Shown here one piece after another: positions 26,965 to 37,150 of a stretch of 64,000 bases of DNA; the stretch's first letter is position 1, and every line of letters starts with the position of its first letter. The notes below the pieces were generated by a model. That model ran no database searches, was not told where the DNA came from, and saw nothing but the letters and a program-made list of their open reading frames with translations. The stretch is taken from positions 186,001 through 250,000 of the forward strand of contig JAIDFQ010000041.1 in assembly GCA_029054245.1 (NCBI GenBank), written 5' to 3'. This DNA comes from Lachnospiraceae bacterium. GTDB taxonomy: Bacteria; Bacillota; Clostridia; Lachnospirales; Lachnospiraceae. The position numbers and the translations under genes are program-made.

Positions 26965-27357
26965 GGCAAGAATAGCCTTCACGTCATCCGGGTAGCTTTC
27001 CACCCATCCGCCTGTCATAAAAAAGGTTACATGGACATCATGTTTTTTCAATATTTCCAGAATTTTTGCCGTATCCTCATTTCCCCATGCAGCATCAAAC
27101 GAAAGTGCAATCTTTTTCTCCTGCGTCTCCACACAGTAAATCGGCAATTCCCGACCGTCTACACTGTTACTCACCGTTACACTCTCTCCCGCCACTACAA
27201 GCACCCCTCTCAGCACAGCAAACGCTGCCAGGACAAAGGCTCCATATTTGATACCCAGAATCACTCTCTGCTTCGCATACTCTTCTCTGCTCTGTCCTTC
27301 TAATCTTGGCGGAAAAATTCTAATCAACTGCTTTACTTTTTCTATGTACTTCTTCAT
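26962..27357 (-). pseudogene. PdaB-like polysaccharide deacetylase, 5' part of interrupted gene
   Basis: This part encodes a short cytoplasmic tail, one TM segment (AFVLAAFAVLRGVLVVA) and the start of a NodB domain with the first catalytic motif in IALSFDAAWGNEDT and TFFMTGGWVESYPDDV. Codons run into the element at ...AILAAG and stop ten codons later. The rest of the gene is at 19581-20036. The rejoined protein would be about 282 residues with a TM anchor, like PdaB-type sporulation deacetylases of clostridia. The start is MKKYIEK at 27357. The split separates the first Asp motif from the metal-binding His motif, so neither half should work. Confidence 0.85.
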
Positions 27358-27537
27358 AACAAACACCCATCATAAATGTTGTTACAGTCTATGACGGATA
27401 AGTTTGGACATATGTCATATCTTTGCGCCTTCCCGATAAATAGTTCATCACAAATCCCAATATCTGCTTTCTATCCACAAACATCGATCCTGGCGCCTTA
27501 TTTATTTCATTATACTGCTCTGACACATACATCCATC

Positions 27538-29175
27538 CTACTTCTTCCTCAAATACATTCTGGCCTCATAAGGACGCAGAAGTGTGCTCTGATCAATATC
27601 TTTATAATTACTGATAAGCAGTTTCATAGATGCAATGCGTTCTTCTAGCGAGCAACTTACTGTCTGATCGTAAAAATTACAGACAACAAGAAGCTGCAAA
27701 GTCTCATCCTCTCTGGCATATGCAAAGATATTTTCATCCTCCATAAATAGCATCTGGAAATCACCTTCGGTAAATACAGGATAGCTCTTGCGTAAGCGGA
27801 TCAGTTCTTGATAGCATCTGAAAATGGAATCTTCATCGTCTACCTGCTGCGATGCATTGATCTCTTTGTAGTTGGGATTGACCTTTATCCAAGGTTTTCC
27901 CTCTGTAAATCCTGCATTTTCCTCTTCGTTCCATTGCATTGGCGTTCTTGCATTATCCCGGCTTTTTGCATGAATGGAACGCATAATATCCTCCTCCATG
28001 CATCCTTTTTCCAAACGTTCTTTATATACATTTAAAGTTTCAATGTCACGGTATTCCTCTATATCATATGAGGCATTGGTCATTCCAAGTTCTTCCCCCT
28101 GATAGATATAGGGCGTTCCCTGCATCCCATGCAAAAGAATTGCCAGCATTTTCGCCGATTCTATCCGATACTTTCCATCATTTCCCCAACGCGAAACGAT
28201 TCTGGGCAAATCATGGTTATTCCAAAAAAGGCTGTTCCACCCTTTTCCATACAGCTCCGTCTGCCAGCGCTTAAATACCTCTTTCAGTTTCATAAAAGGT
28301 AAAGGCGCTAAATCCCATTTTTCTTTCCCTTCTATCTGATCTAAACAGATATGTTCAAATTGAAATACCATAGACAGCTCACTGTTATCGGGATTACTGT
28401 ATAATTTTGCAAGCTCTGTGGTTGCTCCCCATGTTTCCCCAACTGTCACCAAATCAGCCTTTTGAAAAGTCTCCCTGCTCAGCTCTCGTAAAAATTCATG
28501 AAGACGCGGTCCATTATTGGTGATGCGTTTATCCGGCTCTTTCGCTATCTGATCAATTACATCCAGCCGAAATCCGCCTACACCTTTTTCTGTCCACCAG
28601 TTGATCATATCATAGATTTCCTGGCGCAGTATCGGGTTTTCCCAATTTAAATCCGGCTGCTTTACAGAAAACTGATGAAAATAATACTGTTGTACCTCTG
28701 AAACCCATTCCCAAGCCGAGCCTCCAAACGCTGCCCTCATATCATTAGGGGGCATTCCTTCCTTTCCATCACGCCAGACATAATAATCATGATAAGGATT
28801 TTCCTTGCTCTTTTTCGCTTCCCTAAACCAATAATGTTCATCCGAAGAATGATTTAATACCAAATCCATAATAATACGGATGTTGCGTTTTCCCGCTTCT
28901 TTAATCAATTCTTCCATATCCTCCAGCGTGCCAAACATAGGATCAATATCCTGATAATCAGAGATATCATAACCATTGTCGTCCTGTGGGGATTTGCACA
29001 CAGGAGAAAGCCAAATAGCGTCTATTCCCAAATTTTCCAAATAATCTAAATTAGAAATGATTCCCTGTAGGTCCCCTATACCATCTTTATTACTGTCAGC
29101 AAAACTGCGCGGATAAATCTGGTAAATCACAGCGCTCTTCCACCATTTATTTTTATTTCTTTTATTTATTTCCAT
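27538..29175 (-). CDS. malL: Oligo-1,6-glucosidase (GH13, MalL-like)
   Basis: A 545-residue cytoplasmic GH13 enzyme. It contains the four GH13 regions: DLVLNHSSDEH, GFRLDVID with nucleophile Asp205, VGETW with acid/base Glu247, and NNHDLPR with Asp322. The valine right after the nucleophile (LDVI) is the residue linked with alpha-1,6 activity in Bacillus oligo-1,6-glucosidase, and QPDLNWENP supports this. It hydrolyses isomaltose-like oligosaccharides from starch or dextran. The signal peptide is absent. It is divergent from the YfhO-like gene and has no sugar transporter next to it. Confidence 0.88.
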   Translation of the reverse strand: MEINKRNKNKWWKSAVIYQIYPRSFADSNKDGIGDLQGIISNLDYLENLGIDAIWLSPVCKSPQDDNGYDISDYQDIDPMFGTLEDMEELIKEAGKRNIRIIMDLVLNHSSDEHYWFREAKKSKENPYHDYYVWRDGKEGMPPNDMRAAFGGSAWEWVSEVQQYYFHQFSVKQPDLNWENPILRQEIYDMINWWTEKGVGGFRLDVIDQIAKEPDKRITNNGPRLHEFLRELSRETFQKADLVTVGETWGATTELAKLYSNPDNSELSMVFQFEHICLDQIEGKEKWDLAPLPFMKLKEVFKRWQTELYGKGWNSLFWNNHDLPRIVSRWGNDGKYRIESAKMLAILLHGMQGTPYIYQGEELGMTNASYDIEEYRDIETLNVYKERLEKGCMEEDIMRSIHAKSRDNARTPMQWNEEENAGFTEGKPWIKVNPNYKEINASQQVDDEDSIFRCYQELIRLRKSYPVFTEGDFQMLFMEDENIFAYAREDETLQLLVVCNFYDQTVSCSLEERIASMKLLISNYKDIDQSTLLRPYEARMYLRKK

Positions 29176-29354
29176 TACTTTGTCATTCTCCTTCCTTTTT
29201 CTTCCATAATATCATGGAAATCCAGCGTCCAGCAATCCTGAAAAACTGCCATTTTTATTGTTGAGAGAACCCTTTTTCTGTGATAGACTTTAAAAAGACT
29301 GCACATATATCTTCTGATTGACAAGCAATATTTTTCATTGATAAAGGAATCGCC

Positions 29355-31889
29355 ATGAAGCTATTAGAAAAAACAAATAAAAAAAACTTTCATAATTATT
29401 TATACACATTTCTCCTGATCAGCCTCATCTTTTTCGCCTGCTGTATCATAAAAGGTATCTTTCCTTTTGGAGACGCCCGCATTGATATATCCGATTTTCA
29501 GGATCAGTCAGTACCACTTTTTTACTTCTTGTGGGATTTTTTGCACGGAAAAGGAAACCTCTTTTTTTCATGGGAAGTGGGAAGTGGGTTGGAATTTCAT
29601 GGCGTTGCTTCCTTTTTAACCCTTTTAAGCCCGTTTAATATAGTATTTTTCTTTATCAAACGCAGCTGGATCGAACCCTTTATGACCTTTTTTGTTTGGA
29701 TGAAATTCCTCGCAATGGGATTTTCCATGTGCTTCTTCTTGTCCAATTATTGGAAAAAAAGCGGGCAGAAACTAGACAATCTTTGGATTGTTATAGGCTC
29801 TGCCGGTTATGCGCTAAGTGCCTATTCTGTACAGTATTATCTACTTCCCTGGTTAGATATTGCTGCCATGTTTCCGTTACTCATTTATGCGCTGCTGCGT
29901 ATGATTGAATATGAACCATGCCGTCAAATAAAAAAATATTCCGCATCATATTTGTTTTTAATGACATTAATATTTTTTGCCCATATTCCGCAGGCTTATA
30001 TGGTATGCTTTTATTTGATTCTGTTTGCTGGCAGTTATTTTTTTCTTGCCCGTCACACGACTGATGAGAAGGAAAGAAACAAAGCAGCTATATTGAAATT
30101 TGGGTTGTTAACATTGCTCGCCCTAGCTTTTTCGGCGGTTGTTTTTATTCCTGCAGCAATATCAATCATGCAATCCGGGCGTATTTCCAGCGTTGATTAT
30201 TCTTATTTTCATCTTTTAGATGAACCCGGAATGGATCCTTCCTGCAAGAGATTAATGCTATACAGCGTATTGGTTCCTCTGATCTATCTTATCGTTACCT
30301 TCCGCAAAAGCATGCTAAAGACACATCTTTCTGAATGCGTCGTAATCTGCTTCATGATATTACCTGTTTTTGTTGAGGGCACTAATATTCTCTGGCACAT
30401 GGGTCCTTATATATGTTTTCCTATGCGTTTTGGATACATGATGATATTTACCATAATCGCCGCCGCTGCAAAAAGAATGATTGAACGAAAAGAAGAAAAA
30501 TCGTCCAATACTACTTCAAGGCTGACCTTTAAGCGAAAATGGGAATATGGTGCAGTGGCTTTTTGGTTTTTGACAATTCTAACGCTTAGCGTCTGGCTGA
30601 TTCGTGCCGGAAGACCAGGAGAAGACGACCCCTTTGTTTCAGATTGTGAAGAAGTAAGTCAAATTCTTCCCACCGATTCTGACATTTTTCACAAAACAAA
30701 ACTGGCTGACGCTTCTCTCAGCCATAATTATCCTATGATTACCCGGACCTGCGCCTTTTCAAATTATGTTCATCTAATTCCGCAAGCAGCTATGGATTTT
30801 AGTAAGGAGTTAGGCTATGCGCAGAATCATACCATTCTAAGCGATACCGGCGGCACGCTTTTTTCCGATGCGGTTTTAGGTTATACATGTACCTTTAAAT
30901 CAACAATTCCAAACAGGCAGGGATGGGAGAAAAACGGGGAAAACTTTAACCTGTATCATCCGATGGGGGAGACGGAGCATTTTGCCGTATATCAGAATCA
31001 GTATACTTATCCCGCAGGCTTGACCCTATCTGAAAATGCCTATAATACCTGTGACTTTAAAGGAATCGATCATCCCTTCAAGGTACAAAATGCTCTTTCC
31101 AGACTGCTTTTCGGCGAAGAGCTTTTTGCCATCACAGAATATACTGTTTTTGAAGAAAAGAATATCGACTGTAGTGTGCAGGGCAAAGGGATTGTATACT
31201 TATATTCTGCAGATCTTGAAGCGGCAGTGATTACCGTAAATGATGAGGAAATACCAGTACCTGACTTTACCTATGGAATCACGGATAATACTTATCCGTC
31301 ATTTAATAACAACGGAATTTTGAGTCTTGGATGTTATGAAGATGAAACGGTCCAAATCCAAATCCGTCATCACTCATGGGCGGATAACATTCAGAACAGC
31401 ACTGTAATCATTGGGATATTGGATTTTGACAAATTTGTGGAAACAACAAAACAAAATGCCACAGACTGCTCCTATCATGTAGAGGACAAGGAATTACAAA
31501 TAAATATCCATTCCCAAGGAAATGAATATTTATTTATTCCCTGTCTCATGCAGGGCGGATGGCAATGTAAAACAAACGGAGAGGATACGGTTCTTGATTC
31601 TTTGAATGATACTTTTCTATTGATCCCGTTACAAAAAGGAGAAAACAGAATTTCCCTGAAATACACCTCACCAGGAATGACGTTAGGGTTTCTCACTACC
31701 ATAATAGCGGCAATCGCTTTCTTCCTGTGGATCTTGCTTGTTAAATTTGTGCCGGAATATCAATGGTCAGCCAGAATCGGTCAGCGCCTCTCCCATATGG
31801 CATTTATTTTATTTATGTTTGTATTTTTTGCTTACTTATTTTTAGTTGACATTATTCCAGCGATTTATTGGGTGACCTGCCGCCTCTGA
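29355..31889 (+). CDS. YfhO-family polytopic membrane protein
   Basis: 844 residues. The N-terminal half has about ten TM segments with GT-C-like features: FGDARIDISDFQDQSVPLFYF near the start, then WEVGSGLEFHGV. A long extracytoplasmic domain follows (about 410-780), with one or two TM segments at the C-terminus. Firmicute YfhO proteins are needed for glycosylation of lipoteichoic acid or related wall polymers, probably moving sugar from a lipid carrier outside the membrane. The start follows AAAGGA. It appears monocistronic. Confidence 0.8.
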   Translation: MKLLEKTNKKNFHNYLYTFLLISLIFFACCIIKGIFPFGDARIDISDFQDQSVPLFYFLWDFLHGKGNLFFSWEVGSGLEFHGVASFLTLLSPFNIVFFFIKRSWIEPFMTFFVWMKFLAMGFSMCFFLSNYWKKSGQKLDNLWIVIGSAGYALSAYSVQYYLLPWLDIAAMFPLLIYALLRMIEYEPCRQIKKYSASYLFLMTLIFFAHIPQAYMVCFYLILFAGSYFFLARHTTDEKERNKAAILKFGLLTLLALAFSAVVFIPAAISIMQSGRISSVDYSYFHLLDEPGMDPSCKRLMLYSVLVPLIYLIVTFRKSMLKTHLSECVVICFMILPVFVEGTNILWHMGPYICFPMRFGYMMIFTIIAAAAKRMIERKEEKSSNTTSRLTFKRKWEYGAVAFWFLTILTLSVWLIRAGRPGEDDPFVSDCEEVSQILPTDSDIFHKTKLADASLSHNYPMITRTCAFSNYVHLIPQAAMDFSKELGYAQNHTILSDTGGTLFSDAVLGYTCTFKSTIPNRQGWEKNGENFNLYHPMGETEHFAVYQNQYTYPAGLTLSENAYNTCDFKGIDHPFKVQNALSRLLFGEELFAITEYTVFEEKNIDCSVQGKGIVYLYSADLEAAVITVNDEEIPVPDFTYGITDNTYPSFNNNGILSLGCYEDETVQIQIRHHSWADNIQNSTVIIGILDFDKFVETTKQNATDCSYHVEDKELQINIHSQGNEYLFIPCLMQGGWQCKTNGEDTVLDSLNDTFLLIPLQKGENRISLKYTSPGMTLGFLTTIIAAIAFFLWILLVKFVPEYQWSARIGQRLSHMAFILFMFVFFAYLFLVDIIPAIYWVTCRL

Positions 31890-31923
31890 TGCGCTTCCTT
31901 GAAGACTGAATTGCTACGAAAAC

Positions 31924-31952
31924 TTGTGTAAACTTCAAAATTTGTATATTAT
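31924..31952 (+). promoter_or_regulatory. Candidate promoter of the EAL fusion gene
   Basis: TTGTGT (31924-31929) and TATTAT (31947-31952) are 17 bp apart, 73 bp upstream of the next start codon. Confidence 0.4.
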
Positions 31953-32024
31953 ATAATCTTTTTTTCTGATAAAATAGAATAAAAGGGAAAATCGGCACCG
32001 CCGGTTGCCGGAACGGGGTGGCAT

Positions 32025-33767
32025 ATGACACATAAAGAACGAGCCGATCAGCTATTACATCAGCAATATCACTGTTCACAGGCACTATTTGGAGCATTCG
32101 CACAAGACTTAGGGCTGGATTTGAAAACTGCACTTAAAGTCAGTACGTGTTTTGGAGGTGGGATGCGCCAGGGCGGAACCTGCGGCTGTATTACCGCTGC
32201 CATGCTGGTGCTCGGTATGGCGCTCGGATTTCATGACCCGCTAGACCGGGAACTGGAGGTATACGGAAACCAAAAGACCGATGAGTTTATACACCGATTT
32301 ACCGCAAAAATGGATGGCATGACTAACTGTCGGGATATCTTAGGCAAAGATATCTCAAAGCCAAAGGAATTGGCGGTTATCCGCAAAGAAGGCCTGATTT
32401 TCCAAAAGTGCCCAAGGGCAATCAATATCAGCATCGAGCTCTTAGAAGAGATGCTCGAAGACCATCTCAAATATGTGACCGAAAACAACATAAGTTTGAA
32501 GGATATTCCTGATAATGACATGCAAAGTATTCTGAAAAAGATTATCAGGAACCGCCATTTCAGGAGAAATGTAAATCAGCTTCTGTTTTCTTCCACTCGG
32601 GAAATCGGATTTATCCAATTTGATATTCGGAAATTTAAGATCATAAATGACTTGTACGGCGAAAAATTTGGCGATGAGATTTTAGACTTCATCGAAAAGC
32701 AATTGCGGGAAACCTGCCGCGAAAACCAATTTTTTGTTAACCTGCGAAGCGATGTCTTTATGGTCGTGATGGAATATGACCTTGAAGAAGAGCTTGTAAC
32801 TTTTATCCGGCTGCTGGAGCAAAAAATAAACAGTTTCAAAAGCATTAAGCTTCAAATGGCTTACGGCGTATACACGGTAGACGACAGAAATATGGAAATG
32901 CGGCAGATGGAAGACCGGGCTGCCATGGCGAGAAAGGCTGCCAAACAAAATATCCTGAGCAATATCTTATTTTACAAGGAACAATTCAAGGAATCCCTTT
33001 ACAACAGAAAGTTTATCGAAGAAAATATGCAGGCGGCAATTGCCGAAAGGCAATTTAAGATGTATCTCCAGCCTAAATACAGTATCACCAAAAACGAAAT
33101 TATCGGAGCAGAAGCTCTCGTGAGATGGCAGCATCCAGAGCGGGGAATGATATATCCCAGTGAATTCATTCCCATCATTGAAGAAAACGGCTTCATAAAA
33201 AAGGTAGACTATTATATCTGGGAAGAAGTCTGCCATTTTATTAGAAATTGCATTCTTAAAAACGTAGCCTGCTGCCCAATTTCTGTTAATGTTTCCAGAG
33301 TCCACCTTCAGGATAATGAATGCATACAAGTACTCTCCGATTTAATCATGAAATATGAAATTCCGAGAAATTTATTGGAACTGGAGATAACAGAGACGGC
33401 AGACGACCCACAGCTAAGCAGGAAAGCCCTACAGCTAAAAGAAGTGGGCTACACATTGTTGATGGATGACTTCGGGAGTGGCTACTCTTCCCTTAACATC
33501 CTTTTAGAAACCCCTTTTGATATGATAAAACTTGATAAAAAATTTGTGGAAAATATGATGGTATCGAGCAAAGGCAGAATCATCTTAGAGCAGGTGGTTC
33601 TGATGGCAAATCAACTAAAACTTGGAATCCTTGCAGAAGGCGTTGAAACAAAAGAGCAGATTGAGCAATTACAGCGCATGGGATGTGACCAGGTACAAGG
33701 ATTTTATTATTCCAGACCCATGCCCAATGAAACCTTCTTTACCCTTTTAGAAAAACAAAATCAATGA
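32025..33767 (+). CDS. C_GCAxxG_C_C domain fused to degenerate GGDEF and an EAL phosphodiesterase
   Basis: 580 residues in three parts. Residues about 10-70 match the C_GCAxxG_C_C family (CSQALFGAFAQDLGL, then STCFGGGMRQGGTCG), a cysteine motif of putative redox or metal proteins. Residues about 165-320 are a GGDEF fold (FIQFDIRKFKIINDLYGEKFGD) in which the active-site loop reads RSDVF, so no cyclase activity is expected. Residues about 335-575 are an EAL domain with the catalytic residues present: GAEALVRW, SVNVSRVHL, ELEITETA, MDDFGSGYSS, KLDKKFV, EGVETKEQ. It should hydrolyse cyclic di-GMP, perhaps under control of the cysteine domain. I know of no described protein with this order. Confidence 0.85.
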   Translation: MTHKERADQLLHQQYHCSQALFGAFAQDLGLDLKTALKVSTCFGGGMRQGGTCGCITAAMLVLGMALGFHDPLDRELEVYGNQKTDEFIHRFTAKMDGMTNCRDILGKDISKPKELAVIRKEGLIFQKCPRAINISIELLEEMLEDHLKYVTENNISLKDIPDNDMQSILKKIIRNRHFRRNVNQLLFSSTREIGFIQFDIRKFKIINDLYGEKFGDEILDFIEKQLRETCRENQFFVNLRSDVFMVVMEYDLEEELVTFIRLLEQKINSFKSIKLQMAYGVYTVDDRNMEMRQMEDRAAMARKAAKQNILSNILFYKEQFKESLYNRKFIEENMQAAIAERQFKMYLQPKYSITKNEIIGAEALVRWQHPERGMIYPSEFIPIIEENGFIKKVDYYIWEEVCHFIRNCILKNVACCPISVNVSRVHLQDNECIQVLSDLIMKYEIPRNLLELEITETADDPQLSRKALQLKEVGYTLLMDDFGSGYSSLNILLETPFDMIKLDKKFVENMMVSSKGRIILEQVVLMANQLKLGILAEGVETKEQIEQLQRMGCDQVQGFYYSRPMPNETFFTLLEKQNQ

Positions 33768-33772
33768 AAATC

Positions 33773-33798
33773 AGACGGCGGAATAAAATCCGCCGTCT
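33773..33798. terminator. Terminator between EAL fusion and carB
   Basis: A perfect 10-bp stem (AGACGGCGGA, 33773-33782, with 33789-33798) and 6-nt loop lies 6 nt after the EAL stop, followed by ATCTTTTAT. It may also serve carB from the other side. Confidence 0.75.
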
Positions 33799-33855
33799 AT
33801 CTTTTATCATAAGCATGTCTTACGAAGCGTGGCATCTATCATTTATACTTATCAA

Positions 33856-36800
33856 TTACTTGTCATGGATTTCACTGTGCAGTTCCTGAAGTGATTTAAG
33901 CGCCCCGCTCTCATGAGTCTTCACATAATGAATTCCCTCCGCAGCCACCTTTGCCGCCGCAACAGTGGTAATATACGGTGCTTTGGCTTTGATTGCCGCC
34001 TTTCTTAAATAACTGTCATCATAAATGCTGTCCTTGCCGACAGGAGAATTAATGATCAAATCAAAATCGCCATTTGTAATCATATCTCCCACATTGGGAC
34101 GTCCCTCAAAGAGCTTCTTAACCTTCACCGCCGGAATGCCTGCCGCGTTAATCAAATCACAGGTTCCACTGGTGGCGACAATCTTGAATCCATCTCCAGC
34201 AAGACTTCTTGCGATTTCCACCACCTCATCCTTATCCTTCTTATTTACAGAAATTAATACCGTTCCTTCCAAAGGCAGCTTTGACTGAATTGCTTCCTGT
34301 GCCTTGAAGAAGGCTTCCCCATAAGACTGCGACAGACCAAGCACCTCTCCTGTAGAACGCATCTCCGGTCCCAGGATGGGATCAACTTCTGGGAACATAT
34401 TGAAGGGGAATACGGCTTCTTTTACCCCATAATTGGGAATTAACTGCTCTTTTAGGTCTCGGATGGGTGACGGGCGTCCTGTAATATCAGCGGTAATAAT
34501 ATCTGTCGCCAGAGGAACCATACGGATATTGCACACCTTCGATACCAAAGGAACGGTACGAGAAGCTCTGGGATTTGCCTCGAGCACAAATACCTTTCCA
34601 TTTTCAATAGCATACTGCATGTTCATAAGTCCCTTCACATGCATTTCTTCTGCAATTTTCCTTGTATATTCCTTGATGGTTTCCACACTTTCCTCTGGAA
34701 TATGCACCGAGGGAATAATGCATGCTGAGTCACCGGAATGAATGCCTGCAAGCTCAATATGCTCCATGACCGCCGGCACAAAAGCATGTTCCCCATCACT
34801 GATGGCATCTGCCTCACATTCCAGCGCATGGTTCAAAAAGCGGTCAATCAGTATGGGCCGGTCCGGCGTAACGCCCACCGCCGCATTCATATATTCCGTC
34901 ATACTCTCATCGTCATACACGACTTCCATGCCTCGTCCGCCTAACACATAAGAAGGACGCACCATAACCGGATAACCAATCCTGCCTGCAATGGAAAGCG
35001 CCTCTTCCACCGTCGTTGCCATACCTGACTCCGGCATGGGAATCTTAAGCTTTTCCATCATAGCACGGAACTGATCACGGTCTTCCGCCAAGTCTATCAC
35101 GGAAGGGGATGTGCCTAAAATTCTCACACCATTCTTCTCCAAATCAGACGCAAGATTTAAGGGGGTCTGTCCGCCAAACTGTGCAATGACACCGAGAGGT
35201 TTTTCTTTTTTATAGATACTCAGAACATCTTCCAGCGTAAGCGGCTCAAAATACAACTTATCGGAAGTATCATAATCAGTGGACACCGTCTCCGGGTTAC
35301 AATTCACGATAATGGTTTCAAATCCCAGCTTCTTAAGTGCCATGGCTGCATGTACACAACAGTAATCAAATTCGATTCCCTGCCCGATACGGTTAGGTCC
35401 TCCACCCAGAATCATGATTTTCGGTTTGTCCGTATTTATGATACTTTTATCCGCTGCATTATAGGTGGAATAATAATATGCGCTGTCTTGTGTCCCGCTG
35501 ACATGAACGCCTTCCCATGCTTCTTCCAGCCCTAGTTCAATACGTCTCTTGCGGATTTCCTCCTCGGGAATTTCCAAGATCTGGCTTAAATACTTATCAG
35601 AAAATCCATTTTTCTTGGCGGTAATCAACATGGTATCTTCCGGCAGTGCGCCTTTTTGTCTAAGAAGCGCCTCCTCTTCCTCCACCAGCTCCTTCATCTG
35701 TTCGATAAAATAAGCCTTCACCTTAGTGATCTCATGAATTTCTTCCACCGAAGCCCCCTTACGGAGTGCCTCATACATCAGGAAATGACGTTCGCTGGAT
35801 GCTGTATTGAGCCTTCTGAGCAATTCTTCTCTGGATAAAGTATCAAAGTCTTTTGCATGCCCAAGTCCATACCGTCCCGTCTCAAGGGAACGGATCGCTT
35901 TCTGGAAAGCCTCCTTATAAGTCTTTCCAATGCTCATGACCTCGCCTACCGCGCGCATCTGTGTGCCCAGCTTGTCCTCCACGCCTTTAAACTTCTCAAA
36001 TGCCCAGCGCGCAAATTTAATCACTACATAATCTCCGTCTGGAACATACTGATCCAGCGTTCCATATTTGCCGCAGGGAATATCTTTCAGTGTAAGACCT
36101 GCTGCCAGCATGGCAGATACCAACGCAATCGGGAACCCGGTCGCCTTGGAGGCAAGCGCTGACGATCTTGATGTACGGGGATTGATTTCAATGACAATAA
36201 TACGGTCGGTTACCGGGTCATGTGCGAACTGCACATTCGTACCGCCGATTACCTGTACAGATTCCACGATTTTGTATGCCTGCTCCTGCAGTCTTTTCTG
36301 GCAGTCCTCCGAAATCGTGAGCATAGGCGCGCTGCAGAAGGAATCTCCTGTATGTACGCCCAGAGGATCGATATTTTCAATAAAACATACGGTAATGATG
36401 TTGTTGTCTGCGTCACGTACCACCTCCAGCTCCAGTTCTTCCCATCCAAGAATGGATTCTTCCACTAGAACCTGTCCCACCAGGCTTGCCTGGAGCCCTC
36501 TGGCACATACAGTCTTTAGTTCGTCTTTATTATAAACCAGTCCGCCGCCTGCACCGCCCATGGTATAAGCAGGACGGAGAACCACCGGATACCCAAGCTT
36601 CTCTGCTATAGAAAGTGCCTCTTCCACGGTATAAGCAACTTCACTGCGCGCCATCTCAATGCCAAGCTTATCCATGGTCTTCTTAAATTCAATACGATCC
36701 TCTCCGCGCTCAATGGCATCCACCTGCACGCCGATGACCTTGACGTTGTATTTTTCAAGAATACCTGCTTTGTTCAACTCCGCACACAAATTAAGTCCTG

Positions 36801-37080
36801 ACTGTCCTCCCAGATTCGGCAGCAGCGCGTCCGGGCGCTCTTTCGCGATGATCTGCTCTAAACGATCCACATTAAGCGGCTCAATATAAGTCACATCCGC
36901 CGTTTCCGGGTCTGTCATAATGGTTGCGGGATTTGAATTTACAAGCACGATTTCATATCCCAACTTCCGAAGCGCCTTGCACGCCTGTGTTCCCGAATAG
37001 TCAAATTCACAGGCCTGTCCGATAATGATAGGTCCCGAACCAATGATCAGCACTTTATGAATATCTGTTCTCTTAGGCAT
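33856..37080 (-). CDS. carB: Carbamoyl-phosphate synthase large subunit
   Basis: 1074 residues, the full family length. Two homologous ATP-grasp halves each have an N-terminal pre-ATP-grasp (KVLIIGSGPIIIGQACEFDYSG and KIMILGGGPNRIGQGIEFDYC, cited in part) and metal/ATP residues (VIEINPRTSRSSALASKATG and VLEANPRASRTVPLVSKVC). The C-terminal MGS-like domain has IVATSGTCDLINAAGI. It makes carbamoyl phosphate from bicarbonate, ammonia and two ATP for pyrimidines and arginine. The small subunit carA is not adjacent, so the partner must be elsewhere. AGGAGG precedes the start. Confidence 0.97.
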   Translation of the reverse strand: MPKRTDIHKVLIIGSGPIIIGQACEFDYSGTQACKALRKLGYEIVLVNSNPATIMTDPETADVTYIEPLNVDRLEQIIAKERPDALLPNLGGQSGLNLCAELNKAGILEKYNVKVIGVQVDAIERGEDRIEFKKTMDKLGIEMARSEVAYTVEEALSIAEKLGYPVVLRPAYTMGGAGGGLVYNKDELKTVCARGLQASLVGQVLVEESILGWEELELEVVRDADNNIITVCFIENIDPLGVHTGDSFCSAPMLTISEDCQKRLQEQAYKIVESVQVIGGTNVQFAHDPVTDRIIVIEINPRTSRSSALASKATGFPIALVSAMLAAGLTLKDIPCGKYGTLDQYVPDGDYVVIKFARWAFEKFKGVEDKLGTQMRAVGEVMSIGKTYKEAFQKAIRSLETGRYGLGHAKDFDTLSREELLRRLNTASSERHFLMYEALRKGASVEEIHEITKVKAYFIEQMKELVEEEEALLRQKGALPEDTMLITAKKNGFSDKYLSQILEIPEEEIRKRRIELGLEEAWEGVHVSGTQDSAYYYSTYNAADKSIINTDKPKIMILGGGPNRIGQGIEFDYCCVHAAMALKKLGFETIIVNCNPETVSTDYDTSDKLYFEPLTLEDVLSIYKKEKPLGVIAQFGGQTPLNLASDLEKNGVRILGTSPSVIDLAEDRDQFRAMMEKLKIPMPESGMATTVEEALSIAGRIGYPVMVRPSYVLGGRGMEVVYDDESMTEYMNAAVGVTPDRPILIDRFLNHALECEADAISDGEHAFVPAVMEHIELAGIHSGDSACIIPSVHIPEESVETIKEYTRKIAEEMHVKGLMNMQYAIENGKVFVLEANPRASRTVPLVSKVCNIRMVPLATDIITADITGRPSPIRDLKEQLIPNYGVKEAVFPFNMFPEVDPILGPEMRSTGEVLGLSQSYGEAFFKAQEAIQSKLPLEGTVLISVNKKDKDEVVEIARSLAGDGFKIVATSGTCDLINAAGIPAVKVKKLFEGRPNVGDMITNGDFDLIINSPVGKDSIYDDSYLRKAAIKAKAPYITTVAAAKVAAEGIHYVKTHESGALKSLQELHSEIHDK

Positions 37081-37150
37081 AAAAAGTCCTCCTGACTCTT
37101 ACAAAATTTATCCTACTGTGCATCATTTTATCATTATCTTGGGAACGGTG

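Noticed and set aside
33856..37080. Search for carA next to carB
   Set aside because: The flanking genes are the EAL fusion and the DUF3021 gene; no glutamine amidotransferase frame is visible on either side.
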